The position numbers were made by a program, and so were the translations under genes. This document shows, piece after piece, positions 53,254 to 61,735 of a stretch of 64,000 nucleotides of DNA. This stretch comes from Salinibaculum rarum (GTDB lineage: Archaea; Halobacteriota; Halobacteria; Halobacteriales; Haloarculaceae): positions 2,728,001 to 2,792,000 of the forward strand of contig NZ_CP129992.1 in the NCBI RefSeq assembly GCF_030505615.1. The letters are read 5' to 3'. Every line of letters begins with the position of its first letter. The stretch's first letter is position 1. The notes under the pieces were generated by a model. It saw only the letters and a program-made list of their open reading frames with translations, did no database searches and had not been told where the DNA came from.

Positions 53254-54252
53254 ATGCAAGGATACATCGAGCGCGTCACCGACGGCGAGGACCTGACACA
53301 GACCGAGGCACGGGAGGCTGCCACGGCCGTCTTCGAGGATGCAACTGAGGCACAGATCGGGGCGTTGCTGACGGCGCTTCGCGCGAAAGGCGAGACTGAG
53401 ACGGAGATAGCGGGCTTCGCCGAGGGGATGCGTGAAGCCGCCCGGACGATTACACCCGACAGGGAGCCACTGGTCGATACCTGTGGCACCGGTGGGGACG
53501 ACTACAATACGATTAACGTCTCGACGACCAGCGCCATCGTCGCCGCTGGGGCCGGCGTGCCCGTGGCAAAGCACGGCAACTACTCGGTGTCCTCCTCGTC
53601 GGGAAGCGCCGACGTACTCGAAGAAGTCGGTGTCAACGTCGAAGCCGAACCTTCTGCCGTCGAGGAAGCCATCGAACGGGACGGCATCGGCTTCATGCTC
53701 GCTCCAGTCTTCCACCCGGCGATGAAGGCCGTCATCGGCCCGCGCAAAGAACTGGGGATGCGCACCGTCTTCAACGTCCTTGGCCCGCTGACGAATCCCG
53801 CCGGCGCGGACGCTCAGGTCGTCGGCGTCTACGACCCCGACCTCGTCCCGGTCCTGGCCCGGGCGCTCGCGCAGATGGACATCGAGCGCGCGATGGTCGT
53901 CCACGGCGACGGCCTGGACGAAATCGGCATCCACGGCGAAACGCGCGTGGCCGAAATCGACGGCGCAGACGTGAGCGAGTACACGCTGACGCCGGCGGAC
54001 CTGGGCCTCGACCAGGCGGGCATCGAGGCCGTCGCGGGTGGCACACCCGAAGAGAACGCCGCGGACATGCGCGCCATCGTCACCGGAGACGAGCGCGGCG
54101 CCAAGCGAGACATCATCCTCGCCAACGCCGGTGCCGCAATCTACATCGCGGGCGAGGCAGACTCGCTGGAAGCGGGCGTCGAACGGGCAGGCGAAGCTAT
54201 CGACTCCGGTGCGGCCGAGACCAAACTCGAAGAACTGTGCGAGACAGCATGA
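53254..54252 (+). CDS. trpD: Anthranilate phosphoribosyltransferase
   Basis: Second step of tryptophan synthesis. 332 residues with PLVDTCGTGGDDYNTINVST (PRPP site), VAKHGNYSVSSSSGSADVLE and GPLTNPAGA. ATG at 53254 follows GGTGAT, an SD-like site, so the leader is translated conventionally. A CGCTTAAGTC AT-rich block at about 53190-53199 may be the promoter. First gene of trpDFEG; stop overlaps trpF (ATGA). Confidence 0.96.
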   Translation: MQGYIERVTDGEDLTQTEAREAATAVFEDATEAQIGALLTALRAKGETETEIAGFAEGMREAARTITPDREPLVDTCGTGGDDYNTINVSTTSAIVAAGAGVPVAKHGNYSVSSSSGSADVLEEVGVNVEAEPSAVEEAIERDGIGFMLAPVFHPAMKAVIGPRKELGMRTVFNVLGPLTNPAGADAQVVGVYDPDLVPVLARALAQMDIERAMVVHGDGLDEIGIHGETRVAEIDGADVSEYTLTPADLGLDQAGIEAVAGGTPEENAADMRAIVTGDERGAKRDIILANAGAAIYIAGEADSLEAGVERAGEAIDSGAAETKLEELCETA

Positions 54253-54896
54253 CGCGGGTCAAACTCTGTGGTATCACGAGCGAAGCGGACCGTGACGCCG
54301 CCGTCGCGGCTGGTGCCGACGCCGTGGGCTTTATCGTCGATGTCGACGTCGAGACACCCCGCGAAATCACCGCCGAGCGCGCGGCAGACCTCGTCGACGG
54401 CGTGCCGCCGTTCGTGACCACAGTACTGGTAACGATGCCCAACTCCGTCGAAGATGCCGTTACGCTCTTAGACGAAGTGGAGGCCGATGCAATTCAGGTC
54501 CACAGCACGCTCGCACCCGAATACGTCGGCGGCCTTCGGGCACGCGTGAACGGGTCAGTACTGGCCGCTGTCGGTCCCGACGCCGACCTCGCCGCCTACG
54601 CCGACGCCGCCGACGCGTTGCTCGTCGATTCCGTCGACAGCGAGGGCGGCGGTGGCACCGGTGAGACACAGGACTGGGAGCGCACCCGCGAACTCGTCGC
54701 GGACATCGACACGCCGGTCGTCCTCGCCGGAGGGCTGACCCCCGAGAACGTCCAGACTGCAATCGAGACCGTCGAGCCGTTCGCCGTCGACACTGCAAGC
54801 GGCGTCGAGGAGACGGGCGGTGTCAAAGACCACGACGCGATGGCCACCTTCGTCGCGCGTGCGACCACTCTCGCCTCCGGAGGTGTCGACGCGTGA
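54249..54896 (+). CDS. trpF: Phosphoribosylanthranilate isomerase
   Basis: 215 residues, TIM barrel. VKLCGITSEADRDAAVAAGADAVGFI contains the catalytic cysteine, IQVHSTL is in place of the usual QLHG, the general acid is Asp in LLVDSVDSEGGGGTGETQDW, and LAGGLTPENV ... VDTASGVE binds phosphate. Overlaps trpD and trpE by 4 bases each. Confidence 0.95.
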   Translation: MTRVKLCGITSEADRDAAVAAGADAVGFIVDVDVETPREITAERAADLVDGVPPFVTTVLVTMPNSVEDAVTLLDEVEADAIQVHSTLAPEYVGGLRARVNGSVLAAVGPDADLAAYADAADALLVDSVDSEGGGGTGETQDWERTRELVADIDTPVVLAGGLTPENVQTAIETVEPFAVDTASGVEETGGVKDHDAMATFVARATTLASGGVDA

Positions 54897-56497
54897 GCAG
54901 TCTCGATGTCGACCGCGAGACCTTCGCGGAACTGGCCGACGGCGACCAGCCGTCGGTGGTCCGTGTCGCAGCCGAGCTGGACAGCGACGTCGAGCCACTG
55001 GCGGCCTACGCCGCACTGACCGGGCGCACCAGCGACGTTGACGGCAACGACTACACGTTCTTGCTCGAAAGTGCCGAGAAGGTCGCGTCCAGTGACCCGG
55101 ACGGAGCCTTTGCCCCGAGTGGCGACGACCGCCACGCCCGGTTTTCCTTCGTCGGCTACGACCCCGAGGCGGTCGTCACTGTCGACGGAGACGAGACGGA
55201 CATCGAACTGCTGAACGACCGATATGCGGACGTGCTCGACCCGAACGGCGGCGACACGCTCGACAGTCTGCGCGCGGCGATGCCCGACGTCGAACTGCGG
55301 GGGTTCGAGGCACACGAGCGCCAGCACCTCGATGGCGGCCTCGTTGGCTTTCTCTCCTACGACGCCGTCTACGACCTCTGGCTCGACGAGGTGGGCGTCT
55401 CCCAGCCGGATTCACGATACCCCGACGCACAGTTCGTCCTCACGACGAAGACGGTCGTGTTCGACCACGCCGAAGGGACCGTTTCGCTCGTGTTTACGCC
55501 GGTCGTTCGCGACGAAGACGACCCGGACGCGGTGTACGAACGGCTCGAATCCGAGGCCGAGCGAGTCACCGACCTGCTCGCCGACGCCGCGACCCCGGAC
55601 ACCGGCGGATTCCACTGCGAGCGCGAGGTAGCGGGTCCACAGGACGACTACGAGGCGGCCGTCGAGCGGGCCAAGGAGTACGTCTACAGCGGCGACATCT
55701 ATCAGGGCGTCATCTCACGCACGCGCGAACTCTACGGCGAGGTCGATGCACTCGGCTTCTACGAGGCGCTGCGGGCGGTCAACCCCTCGCCGTACATGTA
55801 CCTACTCGGGTACGACGACCTGACCATCGTCGGAGCCAGCCCGGAGACGCTCGTCTCCGTCGGGAACCGCCACGTCGTCTCCAACCCCATCGCGGGGACC
55901 TGCCCGCGCGGGAACTCGCCCGTCGAGGACCGCCGACTGGCCGGCGAGATGCTCGCCGACGGCAAGGAGCGAGCAGAACACACGATGCTCGTGGACCTGG
56001 CGCGCAACGACGTGCGCCGCGTCGCCGAGGCGGGCAGCGTCCGCGTCCAGGAGTTCATGAACGTCCTCAAGTACAGCCACGTCCAGCACATCGAGTCGAC
56101 GGTGACCGGCACGCTTGCCGCAGAGTACGACGCCTTCGATGCCGTTCGGGCATCGTTCCCCGCCGGGACGCTCTCGGGTGCGCCGAAGATTCGGGCCATG
56201 GAGATTATCGACGAACTCGAGCGGAGCCCGCGTGGACCCTACGGCGGCGGCGTCGGCTACGTCTCCTGGCAGGACGACGCTGACTTCGCCATCGTGATTC
56301 GGTCGGCGACAGTAGAGGACGACATCAAAGCGGACGAGAGTCAGCGCATCACTGTCCAGGCGGGCGCCGGCATCGTCGCCGACAGCGAACCCACCTCGGA
56401 GTACGAGGAGACCGAGAAGAAGATGGATGGCGTCCTGACGGCACTGGAGCGTATCGAAGCCGACGGGCCAGCAACGAGACAGGAGGTGTCACGATGA
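54893..56497 (+). CDS. trpE: Anthranilate synthase component I
   Basis: 534 residues with GTG start overlapping the trpF stop (GTGA). The Trp feedback site LLES lies at 57-60. Catalytic chorismate-binding core at the C-terminal half: YSGDIYQGVISRTRELYG, SPYMYLLGYDDLTIVGASPETLV, PIAGTCPRG, DLARNDVRRVAEAGSV, HIESTVTG and FPAGTLSGAPKIRAM. Partner is TrpG, overlapping by 4 bases. Confidence 0.96.
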   Translation: MSSLDVDRETFAELADGDQPSVVRVAAELDSDVEPLAAYAALTGRTSDVDGNDYTFLLESAEKVASSDPDGAFAPSGDDRHARFSFVGYDPEAVVTVDGDETDIELLNDRYADVLDPNGGDTLDSLRAAMPDVELRGFEAHERQHLDGGLVGFLSYDAVYDLWLDEVGVSQPDSRYPDAQFVLTTKTVVFDHAEGTVSLVFTPVVRDEDDPDAVYERLESEAERVTDLLADAATPDTGGFHCEREVAGPQDDYEAAVERAKEYVYSGDIYQGVISRTRELYGEVDALGFYEALRAVNPSPYMYLLGYDDLTIVGASPETLVSVGNRHVVSNPIAGTCPRGNSPVEDRRLAGEMLADGKERAEHTMLVDLARNDVRRVAEAGSVRVQEFMNVLKYSHVQHIESTVTGTLAAEYDAFDAVRASFPAGTLSGAPKIRAMEIIDELERSPRGPYGGGVGYVSWQDDADFAIVIRSATVEDDIKADESQRITVQAGAGIVADSEPTSEYEETEKKMDGVLTALERIEADGPATRQEVSR

Positions 56498-57165
56498 GTT
56501 CAAGCGACGGGGAGTCTATCGGCACGGACCACCCGGAAAGCGCCACCGAGTCCGGTGACGGACCGTCGATGCCGACCGACCAGCCACGCGTGCTCTTTAT
56601 CGACAACTTCGATTCGTTCACGTACAATCTCGTCGAGTACGTCAGCGAGCATGCCGAGACCAAGGTCGTCCGCAACACCGCCTCGATGGAGGACGTGCTG
56701 GCCTTCGACCCCGACGCAATCATCATCTCGCCGGGGCCGGGCCACCCGAAAAACGAGCGTGACGTCGGTGTGACACTCGACGTGCTCCGCGAGGTCAGCC
56801 CCGAAGTCCCGACGCTGGGCGTCTGCCTCGGACTGGAAGCCGCCGTCTACGCCTACGGTGGCACGGTCGGGCGAGCCCCCGAACCAATCCACGGGAAGGC
56901 GTTCCCGATGGACCACGACGGAAAGGGCGTCTACGAGGGGCTCGACCAGGGCTTTCAGGGCGGCCGATACCACTCACTGGTCGCCACAGAGGTTCCCGAG
57001 GAGTTCGAGGTGACGGCAACCACGGAAGTCGACGGCGAAGAGTTGGTCATGGGGATTCGCCACCGCGAATATCCCATCGAAGCCGTGCAGTTCCACCCCG
57101 AGAGCGTCCTGACGGCAGTCGGCCACGACGTGATTCGGAACTTCCTGTCGAGCGTGGACCGGTAG
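56494..57165 (+). CDS. trpG: Anthranilate synthase component II (glutamine amidotransferase)
   Basis: 223 residues. Class-I amidotransferase core: IDNFDSFTYNLVEY, SPGPGHP oxyanion region, nucleophile Cys111 in GVCLGLE (GHQ of the usual motif is changed to GLE), and His201/Glu203 in QFHPES. About 28 acidic N-terminal residues precede the core; an internal ATG at 56569 would remove them, but the ATGA overlap supports 56494. Confidence 0.94.
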   Translation: MSSSDGESIGTDHPESATESGDGPSMPTDQPRVLFIDNFDSFTYNLVEYVSEHAETKVVRNTASMEDVLAFDPDAIIISPGPGHPKNERDVGVTLDVLREVSPEVPTLGVCLGLEAAVYAYGGTVGRAPEPIHGKAFPMDHDGKGVYEGLDQGFQGGRYHSLVATEVPEEFEVTATTEVDGEELVMGIRHREYPIEAVQFHPESVLTAVGHDVIRNFLSSVDR

Positions 57166-57173
57166 CGCGCCGG

Positions 57174-57371
57174 CTACAGCACGCTGAATCCGAGGATGCC
57201 GAGAATCCAGAGCCCGAGGCCGATAGCCAGCGCGATCAGGACGAGTCGCCACGCGACGGCCAGCACCACTCGACCGACGAGGACGACAAGCGCGAGGACG
57301 ACCAGACCGACGAGAATCGCGGGCAGCGACACGAGCGGCTGGAGCGGGACCGCGGTGACTGGAAGTACCAT
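57174..57371 (-). CDS. Very small hydrophobic membrane protein
   Basis: 65 residues, starting MVLPVTAVPLQPLVSLPAIL and made of two membrane helices (LVGLVVLALVVLVGRVVLAV and LVLIALAIGLGLWILGILGF). An earlier in-frame start would add basic, non-conserved residues and is rejected. Converges with trpG. No homologue recognised; a real but low-information gene. Confidence 0.5.
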   Translation of the reverse strand: MVLPVTAVPLQPLVSLPAILVGLVVLALVVLVGRVVLAVAWRLVLIALAIGLGLWILGILGFSVL

Positions 57372-57748
57372 TACTAGATGAACCTGACAACCGGACGAAG
57401 CATAAGCTTCGTGGCCCGAATCTCCAGTCAAAACCCCCGATGGTTTCGAGTGGATTTTCGGGCGCAGTCTTGCGTGTCGGGAGCGGCGAGTTTCACTTCC
57501 ACTCCGGTCTGCCATCCATTAAGAGGGTGGACTACCTGAGTTCAGTCCGTAACGCCCACTCCACCAGTCGGGAGTCTGGTGGCTCGACAAAGCAGAATAG
57601 TGACATCTTCGCCACAACACAGAAAATCCGCAGACCCAAACGGTTATTTGGGACCCAGCCGAACACGTCTTTCGTTACAAATGAGAGGAAAGGGGCCACG
57701 CCAGCGACGGAGTATCGCCACACGAACGACCACTAGAGGTGACCGCGT
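57372..57748. promoter_or_regulatory. Long nrdJ upstream region
   Basis: 377 bases without a gene. It holds a perfect hairpin CCACCAG-TCGGGAGT-CTGGTGG (57561-57582), AT-rich promoter candidates GGTTATTTGG (about 57643-57652) and CGTTACAAATG (about 57673-57683), and AGAGGTGA (57735-57742) as a Shine-Dalgarno for nrdJ. nrdJ therefore has a real 5' leader, unlike most leaderless genes here. Confidence 0.55.
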
Positions 57749-60700
57749 ATGAGTTCCGAGCTCGGCGCGGACGAACTCACCCTGCCAATCAAACGAGTCG
57801 AGGGGGACACCCTCGAAGACCGTCTGACCGGCAACGCGTATCACAACATCCTGCCCGCTCGCTACCTTCGCAAAGATTCGAACGGGGACCTCGTCGAACA
57901 GCAGGAGGACCTGTTCGACCGCGTCGCCAAGAACATCGCACTCGCCGAGGCAGTGTTCGAGGCACGCAACGAGGACATCGACATCGAGGTGTCGCCCGAC
58001 CAGCTCAAGCCCGACCACCCGCGCCGTGACGAACTCGCCGCAGAAGTCTTCGGCAAGGGCACGACCGTCGACACCGACACCACGACGACGCTCTCGGAGT
58101 ACAACGTCAACAAGTTCGCCTACGAGACGATCGTCCCCGAGCTACCCGACGATGTGCAGGACCACGTCCAGTCTATCGCCGGGCAGTTCCAGGACCTGAT
58201 GGAGAATCTCTCCTTTATGCCGAACTCGCCGACGCTGATGAACGCCGGCGACGAACTCCAGCAGCTCTCTGCCTGTTTCGTCGACTCGCCTGCCGACGAC
58301 ATCGACGACATCCACCAGACCGCAAAGGAGGCCGCACAGGTCTTCCAGAGCGGCGGCGGCATGGGCTATGCCTTCTGGAAGCTCCGGCCCTACGGCGACC
58401 CCGTCGGTTCGACCGGCGGTATCGCGTCGGGTCCGATTACGTTCATGCGCACGTACGACCAGATGTGCGAGACCATCGCACAGGGCGGTGCCCGCCGCGG
58501 TGCCCAGATGGGCGTCATGCGCGTCTCGCACCCGGACGTCATCCAGTTCATCCACGCCAAGAACAAGGACGTCTCGCTGGCCCACACCCTGCGCCTGAAC
58601 GACCCCGACGACTACACGCACAACTCTTTTGCCGAAGCACTCGAGGAGTCGCGTGAACTCATCGACGACGAGGGCCGCGTCCCGAAGCACCTTCGCAACG
58701 CCGTCGAGGGACATCTCTCGAATTTCAACATCTCCGTCGGCGTCACCGACGCGTTCATGGAGGCGCTGAAAAACGACGAGGAGTTCACGTTCACGAACCC
58801 GCGGACCGAAGAGCCACACATCGCCACCGAACAGACCAAAGAGCTCTACGAGATGTTCGACCTCGGCGAGCACGTCGAGGTCGGCGAAGTGCTCTCGATT
58901 CCCGCGGAACTCATCTGGGAGCGCATCATCCAGGGCGCCCACGAGAACGGCGAACCGGGCGTCATCTACCTCGAACGCGTCAACAAGAAACACTCCTTCG
59001 ACGTGGAGGAACACCCCGACCACCAGATTCTCGCAACCAATCCCTGCGGCGAGCAGCCACTCGAGGAGTACGAGGCTTGTAACCTCGGCCACATCAACCT
59101 CTCGACGCTGGCCGCCGAGGGTGCGCCCGACTGGCGCGTCTGGTCGGAGGACAACCTCGACGACTACGGAACCCTCCAGGCGGCTATCGGCGCGTTCCTC
59201 GAGGACGCAATCGACTGGGAGGAGTTCAACCGCCGCATCGAACTCGGCACGCGCTTCCTCGAGAACGTCGTCACGATGTCCGACTTCCCGGTCCCCGAAA
59301 TCGAACAGAAGGTTCGGGAGATGCGCAAGATCGGACTGGGCATCATGGGACTGGCACAGCTGTACATCCAGCTGGGCATGAAATACGGCAGCGACGAGGC
59401 CAACGAGACGGCCCGGCAGCTGATGTCCCACATCAACCATCAGTCCAAGTGGACCAGCCACGAACTCGCGACAGAGCGTGGCTCCTTCGCGGAGTGGGAC
59501 AACTCGAAGTACGCCGACCCCACCGAATACGAGGAGTGGTTCGAACACCACACCGGCCTCGACGCCGAGGAGTGGGCCGACGGCTTTGCCATCCGCAACC
59601 ACAACACGACGACCATCGCACCGACCGGGACCACGTCGATGGTCGGGAACACGACCGGCGGCTGTGAGCCGATTTACAACGTCGCCTACTACAAGAACGT
59701 CTCCGACGACGTGCAGGGCGACGAGATGCTCGTCGAGTTCGACGACTACTTCCTCCGGACGCTGGAGGACAACGACATCGACGTCGACGCCGTCAAAGAA
59801 GAGGCCCAGGAGCAGATGGCCACAAACGAGTTCAACGGCGTCGAAGGGCTCTCGACGGTCCCGGACGCTATCGGCGAACTGTTCGTGACGACCGGCGCGC
59901 TCTCGGCCAAGGAACACGCCGGCGTCCAGACGGCCTGTCAGACGGGCGTCGACTCGGCGATTTCGAAGACGGTCAACGCACCGAACGACTCCACGACCGA
60001 AGACGCAAAGGAAGTCTTCGAGTGGGTCTACGACCACGGTGGCAAGGGCGTCACCTACTACCGCGACGGCACCCGGTCGAAGCAGGTGCTGACCACGCGT
60101 GCGGACAACGCCGAGTTCGCAGACGAGGCAGAGGCCGCAGAGACGCTCGTCGAGCAAATCGAGGAGGTCTTCGGCGGCATCGAAGCCTTCGTCGAGAGCG
60201 ACGAGGTCGAGGCAGTGCTCGACCAGCAAGTCGAGGAGATTCTGGGCAGCGTCGACGGCGACCGCTCGCAGTTCGCCCAGAAGCAGACCCGCCCGGACGT
60301 GCTCCACGGCGTCACCCAGCGCATCGACACCGGCTACGGGAAACTCTACGTCAACATCAACGAGGACCCTAAACAGGAGCGACCGTTCGAACTCTTCGCC
60401 AACATCGGCAACTCCGGTGGCTTTACCGCCTCCTTCACCGAGGCGCTGGCAAAGACCATCTCGACGGCGCTTCGCGCGGGTGTCGACCCGTGGGAAATCG
60501 CCGACGAACTCCAGGGCATCCGGTCGCCGAAGGTCGCCTGGGACAAAGGCGAGCAGATTCAGTCCATCCCGGACGCCATCGGCACCGCGATGCGTCGCTA
60601 CCTCGAAGGCGACGTCGAACGAGCCTACCCACAGCAGGCGACGCTCGAAGAGACCGCCGAAGAGGCCGACCAATCGGCAGACGGGCAGGCGACGGTCGAC

Positions 60701-60892
60701 ACCACCGGACCCGAGACCGACGGCGGTGCGGTCGCGAGTGCCGACCCAGCGGCCGGCGAAGCAACGAGTGACGACCAGCAAGCACTCATCGAGGCTGGCG
60801 AGAATCCGGAGTGTCCCGACTGTGGGTCACTCTCGCTGTACTACTCTGAAGGCTGCAAGACCTGCGAGTCCTGTGGCTGGTCGGAGTGCTAA
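57749..60892 (+). CDS. nrdJ: B12-dependent (class II) ribonucleotide reductase
   Basis: Makes deoxynucleotides without oxygen-dependent radicals. 1047 residues. SACFVDS holds Cys176 of the redox pair; the radical-site triad is Asn431-Cys433-Glu435 in NPCGEQPLEEYEACNLG; TGTTSMVGNTTGGCEPIYN binds substrate phosphate. An insertion/linker of about 40 residues (EETAEEADQSADGQATVDTTGPETDGG...) precedes the C-terminal cysteine-rich swing arm CPDCGSLSLYYSEGCKTCESCGWSEC. No intein. SD-led start at 57749. Confidence 0.96.
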   Translation: MSSELGADELTLPIKRVEGDTLEDRLTGNAYHNILPARYLRKDSNGDLVEQQEDLFDRVAKNIALAEAVFEARNEDIDIEVSPDQLKPDHPRRDELAAEVFGKGTTVDTDTTTTLSEYNVNKFAYETIVPELPDDVQDHVQSIAGQFQDLMENLSFMPNSPTLMNAGDELQQLSACFVDSPADDIDDIHQTAKEAAQVFQSGGGMGYAFWKLRPYGDPVGSTGGIASGPITFMRTYDQMCETIAQGGARRGAQMGVMRVSHPDVIQFIHAKNKDVSLAHTLRLNDPDDYTHNSFAEALEESRELIDDEGRVPKHLRNAVEGHLSNFNISVGVTDAFMEALKNDEEFTFTNPRTEEPHIATEQTKELYEMFDLGEHVEVGEVLSIPAELIWERIIQGAHENGEPGVIYLERVNKKHSFDVEEHPDHQILATNPCGEQPLEEYEACNLGHINLSTLAAEGAPDWRVWSEDNLDDYGTLQAAIGAFLEDAIDWEEFNRRIELGTRFLENVVTMSDFPVPEIEQKVREMRKIGLGIMGLAQLYIQLGMKYGSDEANETARQLMSHINHQSKWTSHELATERGSFAEWDNSKYADPTEYEEWFEHHTGLDAEEWADGFAIRNHNTTTIAPTGTTSMVGNTTGGCEPIYNVAYYKNVSDDVQGDEMLVEFDDYFLRTLEDNDIDVDAVKEEAQEQMATNEFNGVEGLSTVPDAIGELFVTTGALSAKEHAGVQTACQTGVDSAISKTVNAPNDSTTEDAKEVFEWVYDHGGKGVTYYRDGTRSKQVLTTRADNAEFADEAEAAETLVEQIEEVFGGIEAFVESDEVEAVLDQQVEEILGSVDGDRSQFAQKQTRPDVLHGVTQRIDTGYGKLYVNINEDPKQERPFELFANIGNSGGFTASFTEALAKTISTALRAGVDPWEIADELQGIRSPKVAWDKGEQIQSIPDAIGTAMRRYLEGDVERAYPQQATLEETAEEADQSADGQATVDTTGPETDGGAVASADPAAGEATSDDQQALIEAGENPECPDCGSLSLYYSEGCKTCESCGWSEC

Positions 60893-60898
60893 CGGGGA

Positions 60899-61534
60899 AT
60901 GGCAGCCACCGACGCCAATCCGGCGCGTGACGGGCTTCGGTGGCTGGCGACAAAGCGTGTGACACTCGGAGTCATCACACTGTTGCTCGCGGTTTTCGTC
61001 TTCGAACTGTTCGTCTGGTGGCATCTTGGCGCTGCTGGCTGGCAGTATATTTTTCTCGCGCACCTGCGGCCCTCGCCGGGCTGGGTGATGGCACCGTTCT
61101 CACACCGGAGCATCTCGCATCTGCTGACCTCGCTGTCGGTCATCGTCGTCTACGGCGGGCTGGTCGAGGAGACACTGGAGCCGGCGACGTATTTCGCCTT
61201 CTACGTCCTCGCTGGCTATGCGAGCACAGTCGCCCAGCTCGTCGAATATCTGAACGGACTGGCCGGACTGGGGACACTCGGTGCGAGCGGGGCTGCACTG
61301 GGGCTTGTCACCTTCTTTACGACGACGACGGCCGCACGCTACCGCCACGACCCGACGGCAGTCACGACAATCGAGAAACTGTTTGCCGTGACCGGCGGTC
61401 TCATCGGGGTGCTCATCCTGACCAACGATTTCGTTCCGGGCATCGTCTTCACGACGGGCACGGCACCGCTGGGTCACGCCGGCGGGATGGCCGCGGGAGT
61501 CTGGTTCGGTGTCGTTCGCGGCCGAGCACAATAG
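60899..61534 (+). CDS. Rhomboid-family intramembrane serine protease
   Basis: 211 residues, six or seven membrane helices. HLLTSLSVIVVYGG provides the helix-2 histidine, GASGAALG holds the catalytic serine (Ser130), and GHAGGMAAGVW the catalytic histidine (His193). Complete dyad, so an active protease is expected. Substrates unknown; archaeal rhomboids are linked to surface glycoprotein processing in Haloferax. Starts 6 bases after nrdJ. Confidence 0.9.
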   Translation: MAATDANPARDGLRWLATKRVTLGVITLLLAVFVFELFVWWHLGAAGWQYIFLAHLRPSPGWVMAPFSHRSISHLLTSLSVIVVYGGLVEETLEPATYFAFYVLAGYASTVAQLVEYLNGLAGLGTLGASGAALGLVTFFTTTTAARYRHDPTAVTTIEKLFAVTGGLIGVLILTNDFVPGIVFTTGTAPLGHAGGMAAGVWFGVVRGRAQ

Positions 61535-61563
61535 CAAAGTGGCTGCCGGCACTGTCTCGGAGT

Positions 61564-61683
61564 ATGACAGACGAGGGCGGGCGGCCCTGTCCGGCGTGTG
61601 ACCAGCCGATGTACCGGCGCCACTGCAAGTACGTCTGCCCGCAACACGGCGTGGTCTTCGACTGCTCGGATACGTTCTACTGA
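61564..61683 (+). CDS. Micro zinc-finger protein (HVO_2523-like)
   Basis: 39 residues: MTDEGGRPCPACDQPMYRRHCKYVCPQHGVVFDCSDTFY. CPAC and CPQH give a Zn site, the CKYVCPQHGVV core and terminal CSDTFY are strongly conserved in haloarchaea. Too short for standard gene prediction. Function unknown. 29 bases after the rhomboid gene. Confidence 0.8.
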   Translation: MTDEGGRPCPACDQPMYRRHCKYVCPQHGVVFDCSDTFY

Positions 61684-61735
61684 GGTAGCGGTATCCCCCT
61701 GTCATTTATATCGATCGCTAAGCTATCACACAGAA

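Noticed and set aside
57561..57742. Cobalamin riboswitch upstream of nrdJ
   Set aside because: A GGCCACGCC stretch is present, but the B12-box GCCACTG and the surrounding four-way junction pattern are absent.
58142..60781. Very long minus-strand open frame (879 codons) opposite nrdJ
   Set aside because: It mirrors the third-position GC bias of nrdJ; the translation has no recognisable domains and nrdJ is certain on the plus strand.
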